Positions 48,095 to 61,767 of a DNA stretch of 64,000 nucleotides are shown in pieces; the first letter of the stretch is position 1, and the number at the start of each line of letters is the position of its first letter. This DNA is from Diphasiastrum complanatum (lineage: Eukaryota; Streptophyta; Lycopodiopsida; Lycopodiales; Lycopodiaceae), in contig CM055095.1 in assembly GCA_029204225.1 (NCBI GenBank), positions 73,258,753 to 73,322,752 on the forward strand. The letters are read 5' to 3'. The notes beneath the pieces were generated by a model, which saw only the letters and a list, made by a program, of their open reading frames with translations, was not told the origin of the DNA and made no database searches. The position numbers and the translations under genes were made by a program.

Positions 48095-48699
48095 CTGCAA
48101 GACACCTCATCACCAAAACAAAATAACTCCGTCAGGTTTCGCACAAAAGTCCTGTGGTTTATGTAGATCTTCGACATCTGCAACAACACCAAGAATATGA
48201 GCAATGTATTTGGTCAAAATAACAAACGACTGAGCAATGTATTTGGTCAAAATAACAAACAACTCACCAACATTACTGACATAAGAAACTACCCTGCTTG
48301 TTGACTGGATCCAATGTCCAAATATAATCTCCGACAATAATCCTAAAATCTATAAACTAACCTAACCTTCACTCTTATCCTACGATACTTAACCTAACTC
48401 TTGCCGAAAACCATGCTTTTGTGGGTAGCAACAATTTGTGTATCCTAATTCTAATCGTAAATCCTAATGTAACCCTGACCCTGCTCTATCTATTACATAA
48501 TGCCACTCTAACCCTAATCCTAATGTAACTCTAAGTTTAATCCTAACCCTAACTCTAATGTAACTCTATTTAACACCTTATGCCAATCTAAACCCTAACT
48601 AAAACCATAACCTTGATCTAACTCTAACTTCACTCTAATCCTAACCCTAACTCTAATGTAGCCCTAATCCTAACACTAACCCTTACTCCAAAACAAATA

Positions 48700-49227
48700 C
48701 TACAACACTTCGGAATACACAATATTTTGAGTGCACCTCGCCACTCCTGCCACATCTGTAAATCGGCCGTCAATATCAATAATCAACACTCGTACACTTC
48801 CTACATTCCGGACTCTTGATAATGCGACATACAGCTGACCATGACTAAATACGGGACGTGGCAAGTACAATCCAATAGTCTCCATAGTTTGCCCTTGCGC
48901 CTTGTTTATTGTCATGGCAAAAGCTGCTCTAATAGAAAATTGTACTCGTTGTAATTGGAATGGCAAGTTTGAAGCGCTCGGCACTAAAGGGATCCGTGGA
49001 ATGAGGACTCTACTCCCAATATTCCTACCGGTAACTATCACTGTGTCTAAGACTTGTCTACCCAATCTACGAATAATGAGTCTCGTACCATTGCACAATC
49101 CTTTGTGCGACGCGATAGACTGAGCAATGTATTTGGTCAAAATAACAAACAACTCACCAACATTACTGACATAAGAAACTACCCTGCTTGTTGACTGGAT
49201 CCAATGTCCAAATATAATCTCCGACAA
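48700..49227 (-). pseudogene. Extra copy 1 of the Helitron helicase C-terminus
   Basis: Open frame of 175 codons. It contains GLCNGTRLIIRRLGRQVLD, RVQFSIRAAFAMTINKAQGQ and SHGQLYVALSRVRNVGS (helicase motifs V and VI). The first 37 codons come from the unit junction, so it is a headless fragment. Confidence 0.85.
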
Positions 49228-49589
49228 TAATCCTAAAATCTATAAACTAACCTAACCTTCACTCTTATCCTACGATACTTAACCTAACTCTTGCCGAAAA
49301 TCATGCTTTTGTGGGTAGCAACAATTTGTGTATCCTAATTCTAATCGTAAATCCTAATGTAACCCTGACCCTGCTCTATCTATTACATAATGCCACTCTA
49401 ACCCTAATCCTAATGTAACTCTAAGTTTAATCCTAACCCTAACTCTAATGTAACTCTATTTAACACCTTATGCCAATCTAAACCCTAACTAAAACCATAA
49501 CCTTGATCTAACTCTAACTTCACTCTAATCCTAACCCTAACTCTGATGTAGCCCTAATCCTAACACTAACCCTTACTCCAAAACAAATA

Positions 49590-50117
49590 CTACAACACTT
49601 CGGAATACACAATATTTTGAGTGCACCTCGCCACTCCTGCCACATCTGTAAATCGGCCGTCAATATCAATAATCAACACTCGTACACTTCCTACATTCCG
49701 GACTCTTGATAATGCGACATACAGCTGACCATGACTAAATACGGGACGTGGCAAGTACAATCCAATAGTCTCCATAGTTTGCCCCTGCGCCTTGTTTATT
49801 GTCATGGCAAAAGCTGCTCTAATAGGAAATTGTACTCGTTGTAATTGGAATGGCAAGTTTGAAGCGCTCGGCACTAAAGGGATCCGTGGAATGAGGACTC
49901 TACTCCCAATATTCCTACCGGTAACTATCTCTGTGTCTAAGACTTGTCTACCCAATCTGCGAATAATGAGTCTCGTACCATTGCACAATCCTTTGTGCGA
50001 CGCGATAGACTGAGCAATGTATTTGGTCAAAATAACAAACAACTCACCAACATTACTGACATAAGAAACTACCCTGCTTGTTGACTGGATCCAATGTCCA
50101 AATATAATCTCCGACAA
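49590..50117 (-). pseudogene. Extra copy 2 of the Helitron helicase C-terminus
   Basis: Same 175-codon frame as the copy at 48700-49227. Two residues differ by eye (D-T-E-I for D-T-V-I; Q-F-P-I for Q-F-S-I). Confidence 0.85.
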
Positions 50118-50479
50118 TAATCCTAAAATCTATAAACTAACCTAACCTTCACTCTTATCCTACGATACTTAACCTAACTCTTGCCGAAAACCATGCTTTT
50201 GTGGGTAGCAACAATTTGTGTATCCTAATTCTAATCGTAAATCCTAATGTAACCCTGACCCTGCTCTATCTATTACATAATGCCACTCTAACCCTAATCC
50301 TAATGTAACTCTAAGTTTAATCCTAACCCTAACTCTAATGTAACTCTATTTAACACCTTATGCCAATCTAAACCCTAACTAAAACCATAACCTTGATCTA
50401 ACTCTAAGTTCACTCTAATCCTAACCCTAACTCTAATGTTGCCCTAATCCTAACACTAACCCTTACTCCAAAACAAATA

Positions 50480-53400
50480 CTACAACGCTTCGGAATACAC
50501 AATATTTTGAGTGCACCTCGCCACTCCTGCCACATCTGTAAATCGGCCGTCAATATCAATAATCAACACTCGTACACTTCCTACATTCCGGACTCTTGAT
50601 AATGCGACATACAGCTGACCATGACTAAATACGGGACGTGGCAAGTACAATCCAATAGTCTCCATAGTTTGCCCCTGCGCCTTGTTTATTGTCATGGCAA
50701 AAGCTGCTCTAATAGGAAATTGTACTCGTTGTAATTGGAAATTGTACGCGATAGACCGCAACAACATCACTATCATGCCAACCTTCAACACCAATCTATG
50801 TGGAGGACATCCACTCGGTTGCAAGCTGTTCAAAAACTCTATTGGGTACACATCAGAGCCATCACGCTCAACCACGCTATCAGCACTATAAAATGTGCAA
50901 GCATCACCAGGAAATTGCTCAACAACTTTCGAATTGATCTCATCCACGTTTTCGTTCAACGGAGTCAATATTGCACGGCTTCTTAAAAAATCAACATCCA
51001 TGTAATGTCGTGCAACATCGGGAAAAGTGAACGAAATCAATTCACGCACATCTCGCGTCCTTAGACACATACACTCTGGCAAAGAAATCAAATCCAAACC
51101 ACGGAGCACAAATGTGGGCTCACGACCATCTCCAATACTCTACAAATACTCTGCGAACCTTGACTGCTCGTTCCTATCGGCTCCCTCCACACCCCTAACA
51201 CGCATGTTCATTGACAGTTTGTGCACTTCCATATATTTCCACAAACGTGAACACTTCAGTGAAGCGCTCACAATCTGTGCACGACTGCCCCGTCGTACCA
51301 CCGGGAGCACCTGACGGAAATCACCACCAAAAACGATTCCCTCCAAATGGAGTATCAATACCCAATATGTCCCGTAGAGACCGATCCACACACTCAATGG
51401 CATACTTATGTACCATGGGAGCCTCGTCCCAAATAATAAGTCGACATGCCATCAAAAGCTTACCTAACAAAAACGGTTTCGAGATGTTGCAGGTCAAGCT
51501 TTCATTCAATTTCGTCAGAGGAATCCTAAATCTAGAGTGCGTGGTCCTAATACCTTTCATTAGCAATGCAGCGATCCCCGATGATGCAACTGCCAGTGCT
51601 ATCCAACCTTGTGCACGCACATACGATAGCATGACACTATAGAGAAACGTCTTACCCGTACCACCTGGACCATCTACAAAGAACACTCCACCCACTCTTT
51701 GTACCACATGCTCACGTACTACACGGTCAAAAATCACATGTTGATCTACATTCAATCTCTCGATGTCAGCCTCTACCTCTAGAAGGGTCTCATCGAGAAA
51801 TATCTCCTCGTGAAATAGTGGAGAAAACTCGACATCGCTATTGAAAAGTGTGAAGCCAAAATTTGTCAACGACTTTCCCGATGCCCAATCTACCAAAATA
51901 TGACTCACAGTAACGGTCTCACACGTCACTGGCTGTCCTAACTCCTCCGCATAATCCTCTACTAAATGGGGCTCTATACTCGTCCAAAGATCTAATGGGT
52001 CAGAAAGGGCACATGTCAAAAGAAGTACAGCGAACATGAGCCGAAGTTGCGACGGAGTCCCCCATGACACTTCCTCTAGCAGGCAATTACTCCATTCCAT
52101 CGCATCGTTGATAAGAAGTCTATGCTTGCAAGCATCTCTGAACGACAAAAACAACTCACCGTTGACTGTGTGCAAGTCCTCAAAACTTTTTGCACCTCTT
52201 ACATGAGCCAAAAGAACTCGCAAATAAAATCGCTCTCCTTCAGATGGATGGACAAAATACATACATCCAATGGCCGAAATGGACTGTGCATAGATTCTAC
52301 GGGTCCACCTTCACACTCTCCTGTTGTAAACATATAACTGTGGCAAGTCTTGGTACAACAACTCTCGAGCCTCCGAATCTCCACTTCTATTCAGTTCAAA
52401 AAAAGCTGTCAAAGTGGTACTCGAATGACCTTCTACGACCTCCTCTAAATCGGCTCCCTCAATAAAGTATACCAACTCTTGTCCAGTTAGATAAACTGCC
52501 AATCGAGTCACAACTGGCTTATGAGCACCCATAGAAAGCCCAAATAGTCGCCAGCAAGCCTCACTCGCAGAGAAATATCGAGCATTCAAAAATTGCTCTA
52601 TCTCATTCACTGGTGCAACTATCTGACCGCCTCTGCCGTAATCATATCTGGTCCCTTGTACACGTACTTGTACAAATACTTCACACTACGTATATGTACA
52701 TATATTTCTACGACGAAGTGACATTGAAAATGTAGTGTCAACCATCTGTTGTACGGTACTACCCACCTGTTATCTAAATCTATTCCATGAGACTTGACCT
52801 TCTCTCCATTGTCTCTACGCCTATATGAAACATACCCATTCACTATCGATGTTTCATCAATAAAATTCCTTGAGTAGTTCTTCGAGCATCTTCCATCCTT
52901 CATGCATAGTGCATTTGGAAAAGCTGTTCTGCATGGGCTGTGCATCATACATGTCCTCACTATCTCGTACAACTCCGGATCATCTCCCCTCACAGGAATC
53001 TCTGCGCATACGATACGATCGTAATCTCCAACAGTGATGGGTTTGCTCCGCTCCTCCAATATAATCAATAGGTGGGCATGGGGCAATCCTCTCTTCTGAA
53101 ACTCTACAACATGAAGCCTTCCTATAATGCGCCCAGATATTCCATCCTTCTTCAACAAATCAATCAAATGTTGAAGCTTCATGCTAAAAACCCTCGACAC
53201 CAAATCGGGCCTATCTACAGATGTTTGCCGAAATCTCAACTCCCTCCTCACTTCTGACCAATTTGGGTTTGCCGTCTTGTGATAAACAAATCGGGAGAAC
53301 CCAACTCCCTAACGATGGCCATAGCATCCTGGTACTGCTGATGCATATGACGCGGTGAACCGATATAAGATGATGGCAGGACTATTCGCTGCCCTATGTC

Positions 53401-55430
53401 CCTGGCGGAATGAGCTCCAAGGGCATCAACGATGCCACTGCGAATCTCTCTACGAAATCTATCTCAATTGTTATAGATGTAGTTCATGTTGTTTTGCACC
53501 ATCTTTGCTACCATTTCACACACATACTCTTGCAACAACCTTCCACCCAAATGTATGGGTGAAACATGCTCTGCTCGTACCTGTAAATGGTAGCTGTAAA
53601 ACTCTCGAATGGTGACAACTTTGTGTCTGCCCTCTAATTGCTCTTTAGGAACATCTGAATGTATACCATCATGTACGTCATCATCATCACCACGTGCAAC
53701 ATCTCTCATACACATATGTAGAATCCCCCGATACCACCCATCAGTACCATAAGGAAAGAGGAGGACAAAATGCAAGGCATCATATGATGAATGACGCTCT
53801 ATGATATATTGCAAACCATCCTGAATGGAGTGCAATATGATGTCACACATTCCGTCACTCGGTGTATCATCTATAGGCATAAGCACTGCAATCTCATTGC
53901 TCGTAGGAGCATTGAACTGTCTATTCGCTCTACTCTGTGAACAACCAGACACTATGCGAAGTCGAATATCCTTTGTGAAGTTTTCTCGCATGATTCGAGC
54001 AACATTCTTAAAACGTTGCGCAAATGGATTCACATCCATCATCATGCTTTGCAAAAGGGAGAGAATGTCACGCCTAAGATCGGGATTCAGAGATAATCTT
54101 TGATCTAATTGCAAATCATCACCATCCATGATGTAGATCTGCGAAAATGAAGGTCTATCTAAAGGCAACAAACCACCAATATGATGATACAACCGGCCAG
54201 ACACTCTAAATGTATACGCGCCGCCTACGGAGCTGGCAGTGGATCTATCTAAATTCACCCCAAGAGATGCAAAGGCCAAGGAGTTATTATAACTCTGAAT
54301 GTGTTTTTTAAAATGAGCTCCCACGTCATCAGAAGACGTGTACAAATTAAGGAGATAAAGAGACGGTGATGGTATCAAAGGCAAACGCACCTTGCCTTTC
54401 ATGCAACAGAAAGAGCTATTTCTTTCTGCTTTCCATCTTAGGGCCAAACAATGACCGCACACAAATTCCATCTCTCCAAGATCATGGCATGCTGGTTTTT
54501 GAAGCGATCTAGCTACTTTAAAATGACCCCGTCTAGAGTGTGAGACTTCTGTGAGTACGGGGTTTTGCGAAGACAAAAGCAAGGTCCGAAGTCTTCGCTT
54601 AGCTTGGTACCTGCGATTCAACCTTCTACTCCTAGCAGATCTGGATTCTACTTCTGGAGTCCTATATGATGGGTGATTACGCATATGTTCAGGTGTAACA
54701 AACATTGTTGTCGTAGAGTCTACCCCCTCCATAACATCAACATTGGAAATCGAATCCAATGTAACATGCGTAATCGATCCTACACCCAATATATCATTCT
54801 CTCTTCTGATATCGTCATGGGACGTCAAATGTGATGTGTATCCTCTTCCTCTTCCTGAATGGTAAATTGCAGAGCCCTGACTTTACATTTTGCCATATAC
54901 CTACGACGAATCCTCCTCTTCCTTTCACTTCTGGATTCGGCTTCAGGAGTCATATATGAAAGATTACTACAAACATGTTCTGGTGTAACCAACTCTACCC
55001 TCTCCGTTGCTACCCCTATCTCGGATGACCTAAACTGGGTGGATGGACTCCTATAGTCTACTGAAAATGCACTACTTCCAACAAACTCTACAGCAAGACG
55101 TTGAGGTGATGGTACCATGACATGATGTAATGTCAACGGATAGCTATATGTGGAGGCACGCCTACAACCAAACTGGTTTCGCTACCCCCGATGTGCTCTA
55201 CTGCACCACTGCTAAGGATTGTACATTGGCATCTAAAGTCAATGTACCATCGCTACGTAGGGACACATTTGCAGTGCCTATACTACATGCTGGCAAAGCC
55301 CTACTCTTGGCTTGTCTCCTACGGGCCAATCTCTTCCTTCTGGCGGATGTGCTTTCAGAAACCGGAGTTCTATATTAAACATTGTTTCGTACAAACTCCG
55401 GAGTAACTACTTGTTGGTTGGGATTTTCAG
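50480..55430 (-). pseudogene. Helitron RepHel protein (Rep nuclease plus Pif1-type helicase), broken
   Basis: From the 5' end: MSENPNQQVVTPEFV at about 55432; three basic modules; Helitron-like N domain (SVGGAYTFRVSGRLYHHIGG, then ALHFVLLFPYGTDGW); Rep with HUH (KRGLPHAHLLI, His pair near 53080) and tyrosines in KYLYKYVYKG (about 52680); then the helicase with Walker A GPGGTGKT (51671-51648), Walker B WDEAPM (about 51430), FGGDFRQVLPVV, and C-terminal AMTINKAQGQT and VFSHGQLYVALSR. Lesions: a stop in module 1 (about 55377), TGA at 53464, frameshift near 53270, frameshift near 52660, TGA near 52313, frameshift near 51335, TAG near 51155, and a deletion near 50740 that removes the block before the last motifs. 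The protein is surely inactive. Confidence 0.9.
54580..55410 (-). repeat. Threefold basic module at the Helitron protein N-terminus
   Basis: Three related stretches of about 40 codons at about 55410-55293, 54993-54869 and 54708-54580. Pattern: VTPE(H/F)-(V/M)-x-x-N, then Y-x-TPE/V-x-ES-x-S, then R-K/S-R-R/L, R-R-(Y/R)-x-AK, ending R-x-L. Examples are VTPEHVCSNLSYMTPEAESR and VTPEHMRNHPSYRTPEVESR. The basic run RKRRIRRRYMAK could be a nuclear-localisation or DNA-binding segment. Spacers between modules are unequal (about 420 and 285 bp). Confidence 0.75.
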
Positions 55431-55511
55431 ACATGATATTCACAACCTTTGTTCATTTATCCTGCAAGTCGAAGTTAGCATGGATTTCATCAGAATCAAT
55501 CAAACAATAGC

Positions 55512-55785
<274 letters not shown>

Positions 55786-55797
55786 CCCGTCACTACC

Positions 55798-55905
55798 TTC
55801 ATTATTGGTTTGGGATAATGGCCTTCATCAGCTATACGTTCATTATTGGTTTGTGATAATGGCTAATGGCCTTTATTAGCTATACGTTCATTATTGGTTT
55901 TGCAA
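55798..55905. repeat. Short tandem repeat, 41-48 bp unit
   Basis: Three copies of ttcattattggttt(g)..ataatgg..cctt.atcagctatacg, the last one partial. Confidence 0.8.
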
Positions 55906-57119
55906 TGTAAGAGGTAATCCGAACAATGTAAGAGGAACTCTTTACATTTCTTGATCCTAACAGGAGTTTAACTGGATCATCATGCGAGTGTCTATGGACG
56001 ATCATCTGCGAGTATCTATGGAGGATGTGTTGCTCGCTAGAACTTAGATGAACAGTTTCTGGTGAATTACCTTCATAGGCAGAGATAACAAATTTTATGT
56101 TATGAAGATGCTAATGCAGATCTGGGCAGAAACAACAAATTTCTTGTACCGGGTCATCTCGGATGGTTATTAAGAGCAATCAAACCATTTTAAGACCACT
56201 CCAATAGCATCCAAGCTTTGCAGACTCACCAAACTCAATCAAATTGCTGTTTCCAAAGATTTAGAGCCAAGGAAAGCCATTCCACTTTTCAGGTATCCAA
56301 TCAGATGATCAGATCACCCATAAAACAACATCACAATGAGCCGCCCCGGCTATGCCGCACCCAGCGCAAATACTGTAGTACCAAAGTAGAAGAAATGCGA
56401 GAGGATCGTGAAGAAGCAATGAATTAAGCGCAATACAGATCGCCACATCTGAAGATGAAGCCCCCTGAATTCAGAGAAAAAAAGTATAAGGAGAGAGAGT
56501 ACTGAGCGAGCAAGTATTTTTTTGACAGCTGAAACTTGTGCCATTGGTTATCATGAGCGCTTCTATGTGAGGCTTTCTGCTTTCTACAATGGGCTTGTAA
56601 ATCTCCGGTCCGAGGATCTTGCACTCACAAAGCTTAAAGTGTATGAGATACATTTTCATGGTTTGTTTGCAAAATCTATTGAGAGAGTAAATTGTTGTGA
56701 GGCATTGCTCGCTTTGAAGCTGTGTGTCGATTTGGCCCTTGACGATCTTATACTAATCGTGTTCTTGTTGGTTGTAAAGGCACGGTTTACGACTATCATT
56801 TATCTTTGAAAAGCCACAAAGTTAAGCTAGTCACTTGTGAACTATGGCAAGCATGGCTAGGTGAGGGACTACAGTTGCATAACTGTAACCTGTTATGCGA
56901 CGAGATTCAGTGGACTTTTGCATAATCCATGAAAGGAATGGCTTGTCTACATCTTGTGTATTGTCATTGCTCATGACCAGAATTTTGATATTAGGCCTCA
57001 GGAATCGTTTTGGTCTGACAAAGATTGCGTTGGCAGCTTGGTATAATGTCTTCCTGAACTTGAAGGCCTGGCATTTAGATTTATTTTCTGAATTTGACTT
57101 ACATTTGGTCTTCTAGTTA
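55906..57119. other. Unassigned region
   Basis: No recognised gene. A 95-codon plus frame (56522-56809) starts just after a good acceptor (tttttttgacag) but shows no domain and ends without a donor match. I treat it as unsupported. Confidence 0.35.
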
Positions 57120-57162
57120 ATGAAGGGAGGAGAGTATCAGTAGTAACCAAAGGTGATGACAT

Positions 57163-57245
57163 AATGTTGAACAACCAAGTCTTCACATGACAGAATTCAC
57201 ATGACAGAATGTTGAACAACCAAGTCTTCACATGACACAAAGTTT
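57163..57245. repeat. Short direct repeat, 46 bp unit
   Basis: atgttgaacaaccaagtctt followed by cacatgaca occurs at 57163 and 57209. Confidence 0.8.
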
Positions 57246-57357
57246 GATAGGAAGCCCAAAAGTTGGCAAGACAAACCTTCAGTTCATTTTGCAAAAAAGC
57301 TTGAAGATCTAAAAGGGTCGTGGTTACCCCGCCCAGTCTTTATGCGATAGGAAGGAA

Positions 57358-57650
57358 CTCCATTGTTGGCAGTGATTGTGTCTCCACAGATGCAGCGATG
57401 GACAGATTGGGTAGGAGTCCCCATAGATACAGTAGTTTGACAAGAAGAATCTCCATTGTTGGCAGCGATTGAGTCTCCACAGAAGCAACGATGGACAGAT
57501 TGGGTAGGAGTCTCCATAGATGCAGCAGTTTGACAGGAATAAACTCCATTGTTGGCAACGATTGAGTCTCCACAGATGCAGTGATGGACAGATTGGGTCT
57601 TCACAGATTGAGTCTCCACAGATGCAGCGATGGAGCAGTGTCTTTGTAGG
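57358..57650 (-). repeat. 93-bp minisatellite encoding a 31-residue Cys-containing repeat
   Basis: Units start at 57358, 57451 and 57544, an exact 93-bp period. A shorter internal duplication lies at the end (agattgagtctccacagatg). Because 93 is a multiple of 3, a minus frame (57619-57284) stays open through all copies with the repeated segment TQSVHRCFCGDSIAANNG and then SSCQT. There is no signal peptide or other evidence that it is translated. Confidence 0.8.
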
Positions 57651-58339
<689 letters not shown>

Positions 58340-58424
58340 TCAAATGTAGTAATTAACACCTGGTAGATACAGATTAAACAAATAAAAGATTAAATCCAAG
58401 CCAAATCACCAAAGGATTAGCTAA

Positions 58425-58667
<243 letters not shown>

Positions 58668-58779
58668 TAGAGACGATGGCATCAAAGCAATTTGAGTCTG
58701 GGTATGCAATTTTATTATGCAGAAATCGACCTTGAAAAAGATGTTATACCTCCTGTTCTAAATCTGCTTTTCTGAATCT

Positions 58780-58902
<123 letters not shown>

Positions 58903-59029
58903 GCCAGCCCAGAGCGTGAAGGCAACGGTCAGCTGACAGTCGAGTTTCATATTAAAAAGAAGAAGAAGAGAGAGAGAGGGAGCCTAGGCCGGGCAGCAAT
59001 GGGTACATAATGGGTACGTACGGGAGAGA

Positions 59030-59170
59030 GGAATGCGGCAATTGCAGGAGATGTGTAAGGTAATTAAAGTGTAATGGTGTTCTAAGGTGTAAGGGTATTC
59101 TAAGGTGTGTAACATGTAATGTGTGTAACGTGTAATGTGTGTAAAGGTGTTATAAAGTGTAAGGGATGTT
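59030..59170. repeat. Irregular GTGTAA/AAGGTGT repeat
   Basis: Short unit (taaggtgt, gtgtaa.gtgtaatgtgtgtaa) repeated with variation over about 130 bp. Confidence 0.6.
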
Positions 59171-59249
59171 GTTAACCCACCCTAGTATTCTTAGGCGTGA
59201 CATAGGCTTCTAGACTTAGTTAACATCTCTCTTACATCTCTCTCTTAAA

Positions 59250-59251
<2 letters not shown>

Positions 59252-59330
<79 letters not shown>
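59252..59330. repeat. (TC)16(TA)23 compound microsatellite
   Basis: TC array to 59284, followed directly by alternating A/T to 59330, just upstream of the Gypsy RT fragment. Confidence 0.97.
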
Positions 59331-59332
<2 letters not shown>

Positions 59333-59399
59333 AAACTATATCTCTGGACTATGCACCAAGTACTTTTCAGTGTGTGCCGCAATTTGCATTCAAAGAAAA

Positions 59400-60175
59400 T
59401 TTGCAAAAATTTATGAAAATTTACTTGGATGATCTTGGAGTGCATGGATTGGAAGCAAAACACTTGGAGCATTTGGAAAAAGTGTTTGAACAGTGGCGAA
59501 AGTTTCAAATCTCTTGGAATCTTGAGAAGTGTCAGCTATGAGTTACACACAAAATCATTCTAGGACATGATATATCTAGACATTGCTACAAATCTATCGA
59601 AGATTAGAGTCATCATGGATCTACCTCCACCAGACACGATTCAAAAAATTTATATTTTAATGGATCATTCGAACTACTATCGAATCTTTATTTTATTTTT
59701 TGTCGACTTAGCATGACCTATCTATAAGTTAACAATTGTTTCAATCTAGACTATTGAAGCCTTGGAGTCATTTGAGAAGTTGAAAAATGCCTTGATATCC
59801 GCACCTATATTAAGAGCACCGAATTGGATTATTGAGTTTCATGTGCATACTGATGCTTCCCAATATGCTAGTGGATCAGTCTTAACACAGCCTGGAGAAT
59901 ACAAAAATAATTTTCCAATTAAATTTGCCAGTTGTCAGTTGAATGATGCTGAAGTGAATTATTCCACAACGGAGCATAAAACTTTAGCAATGATTATTTT
60001 GGTCAAGAAATATCGTCATTATTTGATGGCAACACATTTTGTTTTTTATACAAATCATCAACCTTTATTGTATTTGGTGAACAAGCATGCAATATTGGTC
60101 GTATTGCAAGATGGTTACCTTTATTATTAGAGTTTGATTTTCGTGTTGTATTTTGAAAGGCCAAACAACATTGTA
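59400..60175 (+). mobile_element. Ty3/Gypsy RT and RNase H remnant
   Basis: The plus strand reads KFMKIYLDDLGVHGL (YLDDL catalytic motif) and FEQWRKFQISWNLEKCQ, then degraded thumb sequence. An open frame at 59762-60130 follows, with [60 protein letters not shown] and HQPLLYLVNKHA (RNase H core; TDAS carries the first catalytic Asp). Stops interrupt the part between. Same family as the fragments at 12150 and 19922, here in plus orientation. Confidence 0.85.
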
Positions 60176-60404
60176 TTCCAGATTTATAATAGAATATAAG
60201 TCTTTCTTTCATAAAGTAGATTGTTTTTACCATAACTCTTTTCAAAATCCTTTCATTGATTTCAAAATATCTCTCCCAAGAGTCTTCAAAGATTGTTGCA
60301 ATTGTTTTGTGGTTGTCTTTAAGCAATGTTCTAAATTTTTTAGAATGTTGAACTTGGTTCATCGTCATAATCTTCATCCTCCTCATGAATTGCATCAGCC
60401 ATAG

Positions 60405-61020
60405 CGCTTTATGTCGTAGCGTATTCAGTATGGAGTTTTAGCTTGCGTCTAATCCGTTTGGATAGACCTGTTAAAAACCACATAATCAAAGCATCTTCAC
60501 TGATCAAATCGAGATCGCACTCAGATCTGAGGTATTTGACCTGTTCAATATAATCTCTTACTGCCTCTCTCTTCCCCATTTCAATTTTACTTAAAAGGAG
60601 AAAAAGATCTTCCATAAATTTTCTGGGCTTAAATCTCGTAATGAGAGCGGCTTTAACCACTTCCCAATCTTGTCGTTCTACTTCATCCTGGTTATGAAAC
60701 CAATCTTGAGTAGCTCCAGTTAAGGCCATAGGGAATAACTGAAGTTTATCTTGTAGAAAAACTTTGCCATAGACCCTACACAATTCAGAAAAGATCTGGA
60801 GAAATTGGATGGGATCAGATAAGTATTTTGGTATATCCAGACGAGGAGGCCTTTTAACAATAATTGGTGGTGGGTTCAGTGGTTCTTCTTCAACATAATT
60901 TCAAATTATGTCAATCAGACAGTGAGATTGGATCTAGATTTTTCAAACAAAATCCTATCTCAAATCAGATTAGATCAGGTCTGTAAAACTTTATCACTTG
61001 GAAATAATCAGATTTATGAT
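60405..61020 (-). mobile_element. Ty3/Gypsy gag remnant, opposite to the adjacent pol
   Basis: Minus frame 60783-60409: MCRVYGKVFLQDKLQLFPMA, LTGATQDWFHNQDEVERQDW, KPRKFMEDLFLLLSKIEMGK and VRDYIEQVKYLRSECDLDLI. This is the Gypsy capsid pattern and closely matches 10630-10298. The leader from 60784 to 61140 matches 10790-11240 at nucleotide level (for example aaaaatttgaca, gtctgtaaaa). It is inverted relative to the RT at 59400-60175. Confidence 0.85.
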
Positions 61021-61269
61021 TTTTTGGAATTAGATCTTAATCAAGCGACACTAAAAATGAAAATTTTTCAGAATTTCTATCATAATATACTAGAATGGTT
61101 CAAAAATTTGACAGTGGCTAGATCTGGTCAATCAGAATCTAAAAATAGTATTGGCGAAGGTAGACTCGGCGAAGGTTCTTCACTATTATTTTTGGTAAAA
61201 AAATAACTAATTTGGCTATTTATTGACAAATATGATAAAATTAACCTTCATTGACTTTAGAGTGGATAA

Positions 61270-61668
61270 ATCTGACACACCTTGGCCTCAAAATCCTATT
61301 GGCCCATTTCTACCTCTCTAACTTTTCAAACTTAAAAAAGAGTGGGAACCAATTCAAAAATTGGAGGGAATCAATTTGAATTTGAATTTGAACAATTTTG
61401 GTGGAAACCCCTATTTATTCACTAACTTGACATTTAGACCTGCGACATTAAAAGTCCCACAAAAAGGCCTAAAGTCCTTTTATTGACTTTCTAATTATCA
61501 AATAACTATGTGATCATCGGGTTGGACTTACACATGTAGAGTGCCAAATCCCTCTCACTCAGAGCTTTTATTTCAGGTTATAAAGAAAGCAATCACATCT
61601 ATCAATAATTTGGAGAAGATATCAATGCTAGGGTTAGGGTTGTCTTGGGATCCGCAAACCCTCCAACA
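61270..61668 (-). repeat. Gypsy LTR remnant
   Basis: Matches 11775-12098 of the other LTR copy (attggcc.atttctacctc, aaaagtcccacaaaaaggcc, tatgtgatcatcgggttgga) and ends at the same cctccaaca, which is the LTR start on the minus strand. Confidence 0.8.
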
Positions 61669-61767
61669 CCACGCGCCCGACTGACCCCCATCAATGATCC
61701 CCTCGGCTGGATGAGCGTCAAAACAAATTAAGACATAAGAGCATACGAGCAGCACGGCGCATCACAA

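Larger units (their letters stand above)
48230..50740. repeat. 890-bp segment repeated three times in tandem
   Basis: Units start at about 48230, 49120 and 50010, each with gagcaatgtatttggtcaaa. The period is exactly 890 bp: the ORF ends are at 48700, 49590 and 50480. Units 1 and 2 differ at about six positions by eye. Each unit holds the helicase C-terminal coding end (minus strand) plus about 350 bp of degenerate CCCTAA-like sequence (taaccctaatcctaatgtaa). Unit 3 joins the rest of the helicase through an internal deletion near 50740. A partial 34-bp extra copy sits at 48199-48232. Confidence 0.95.
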
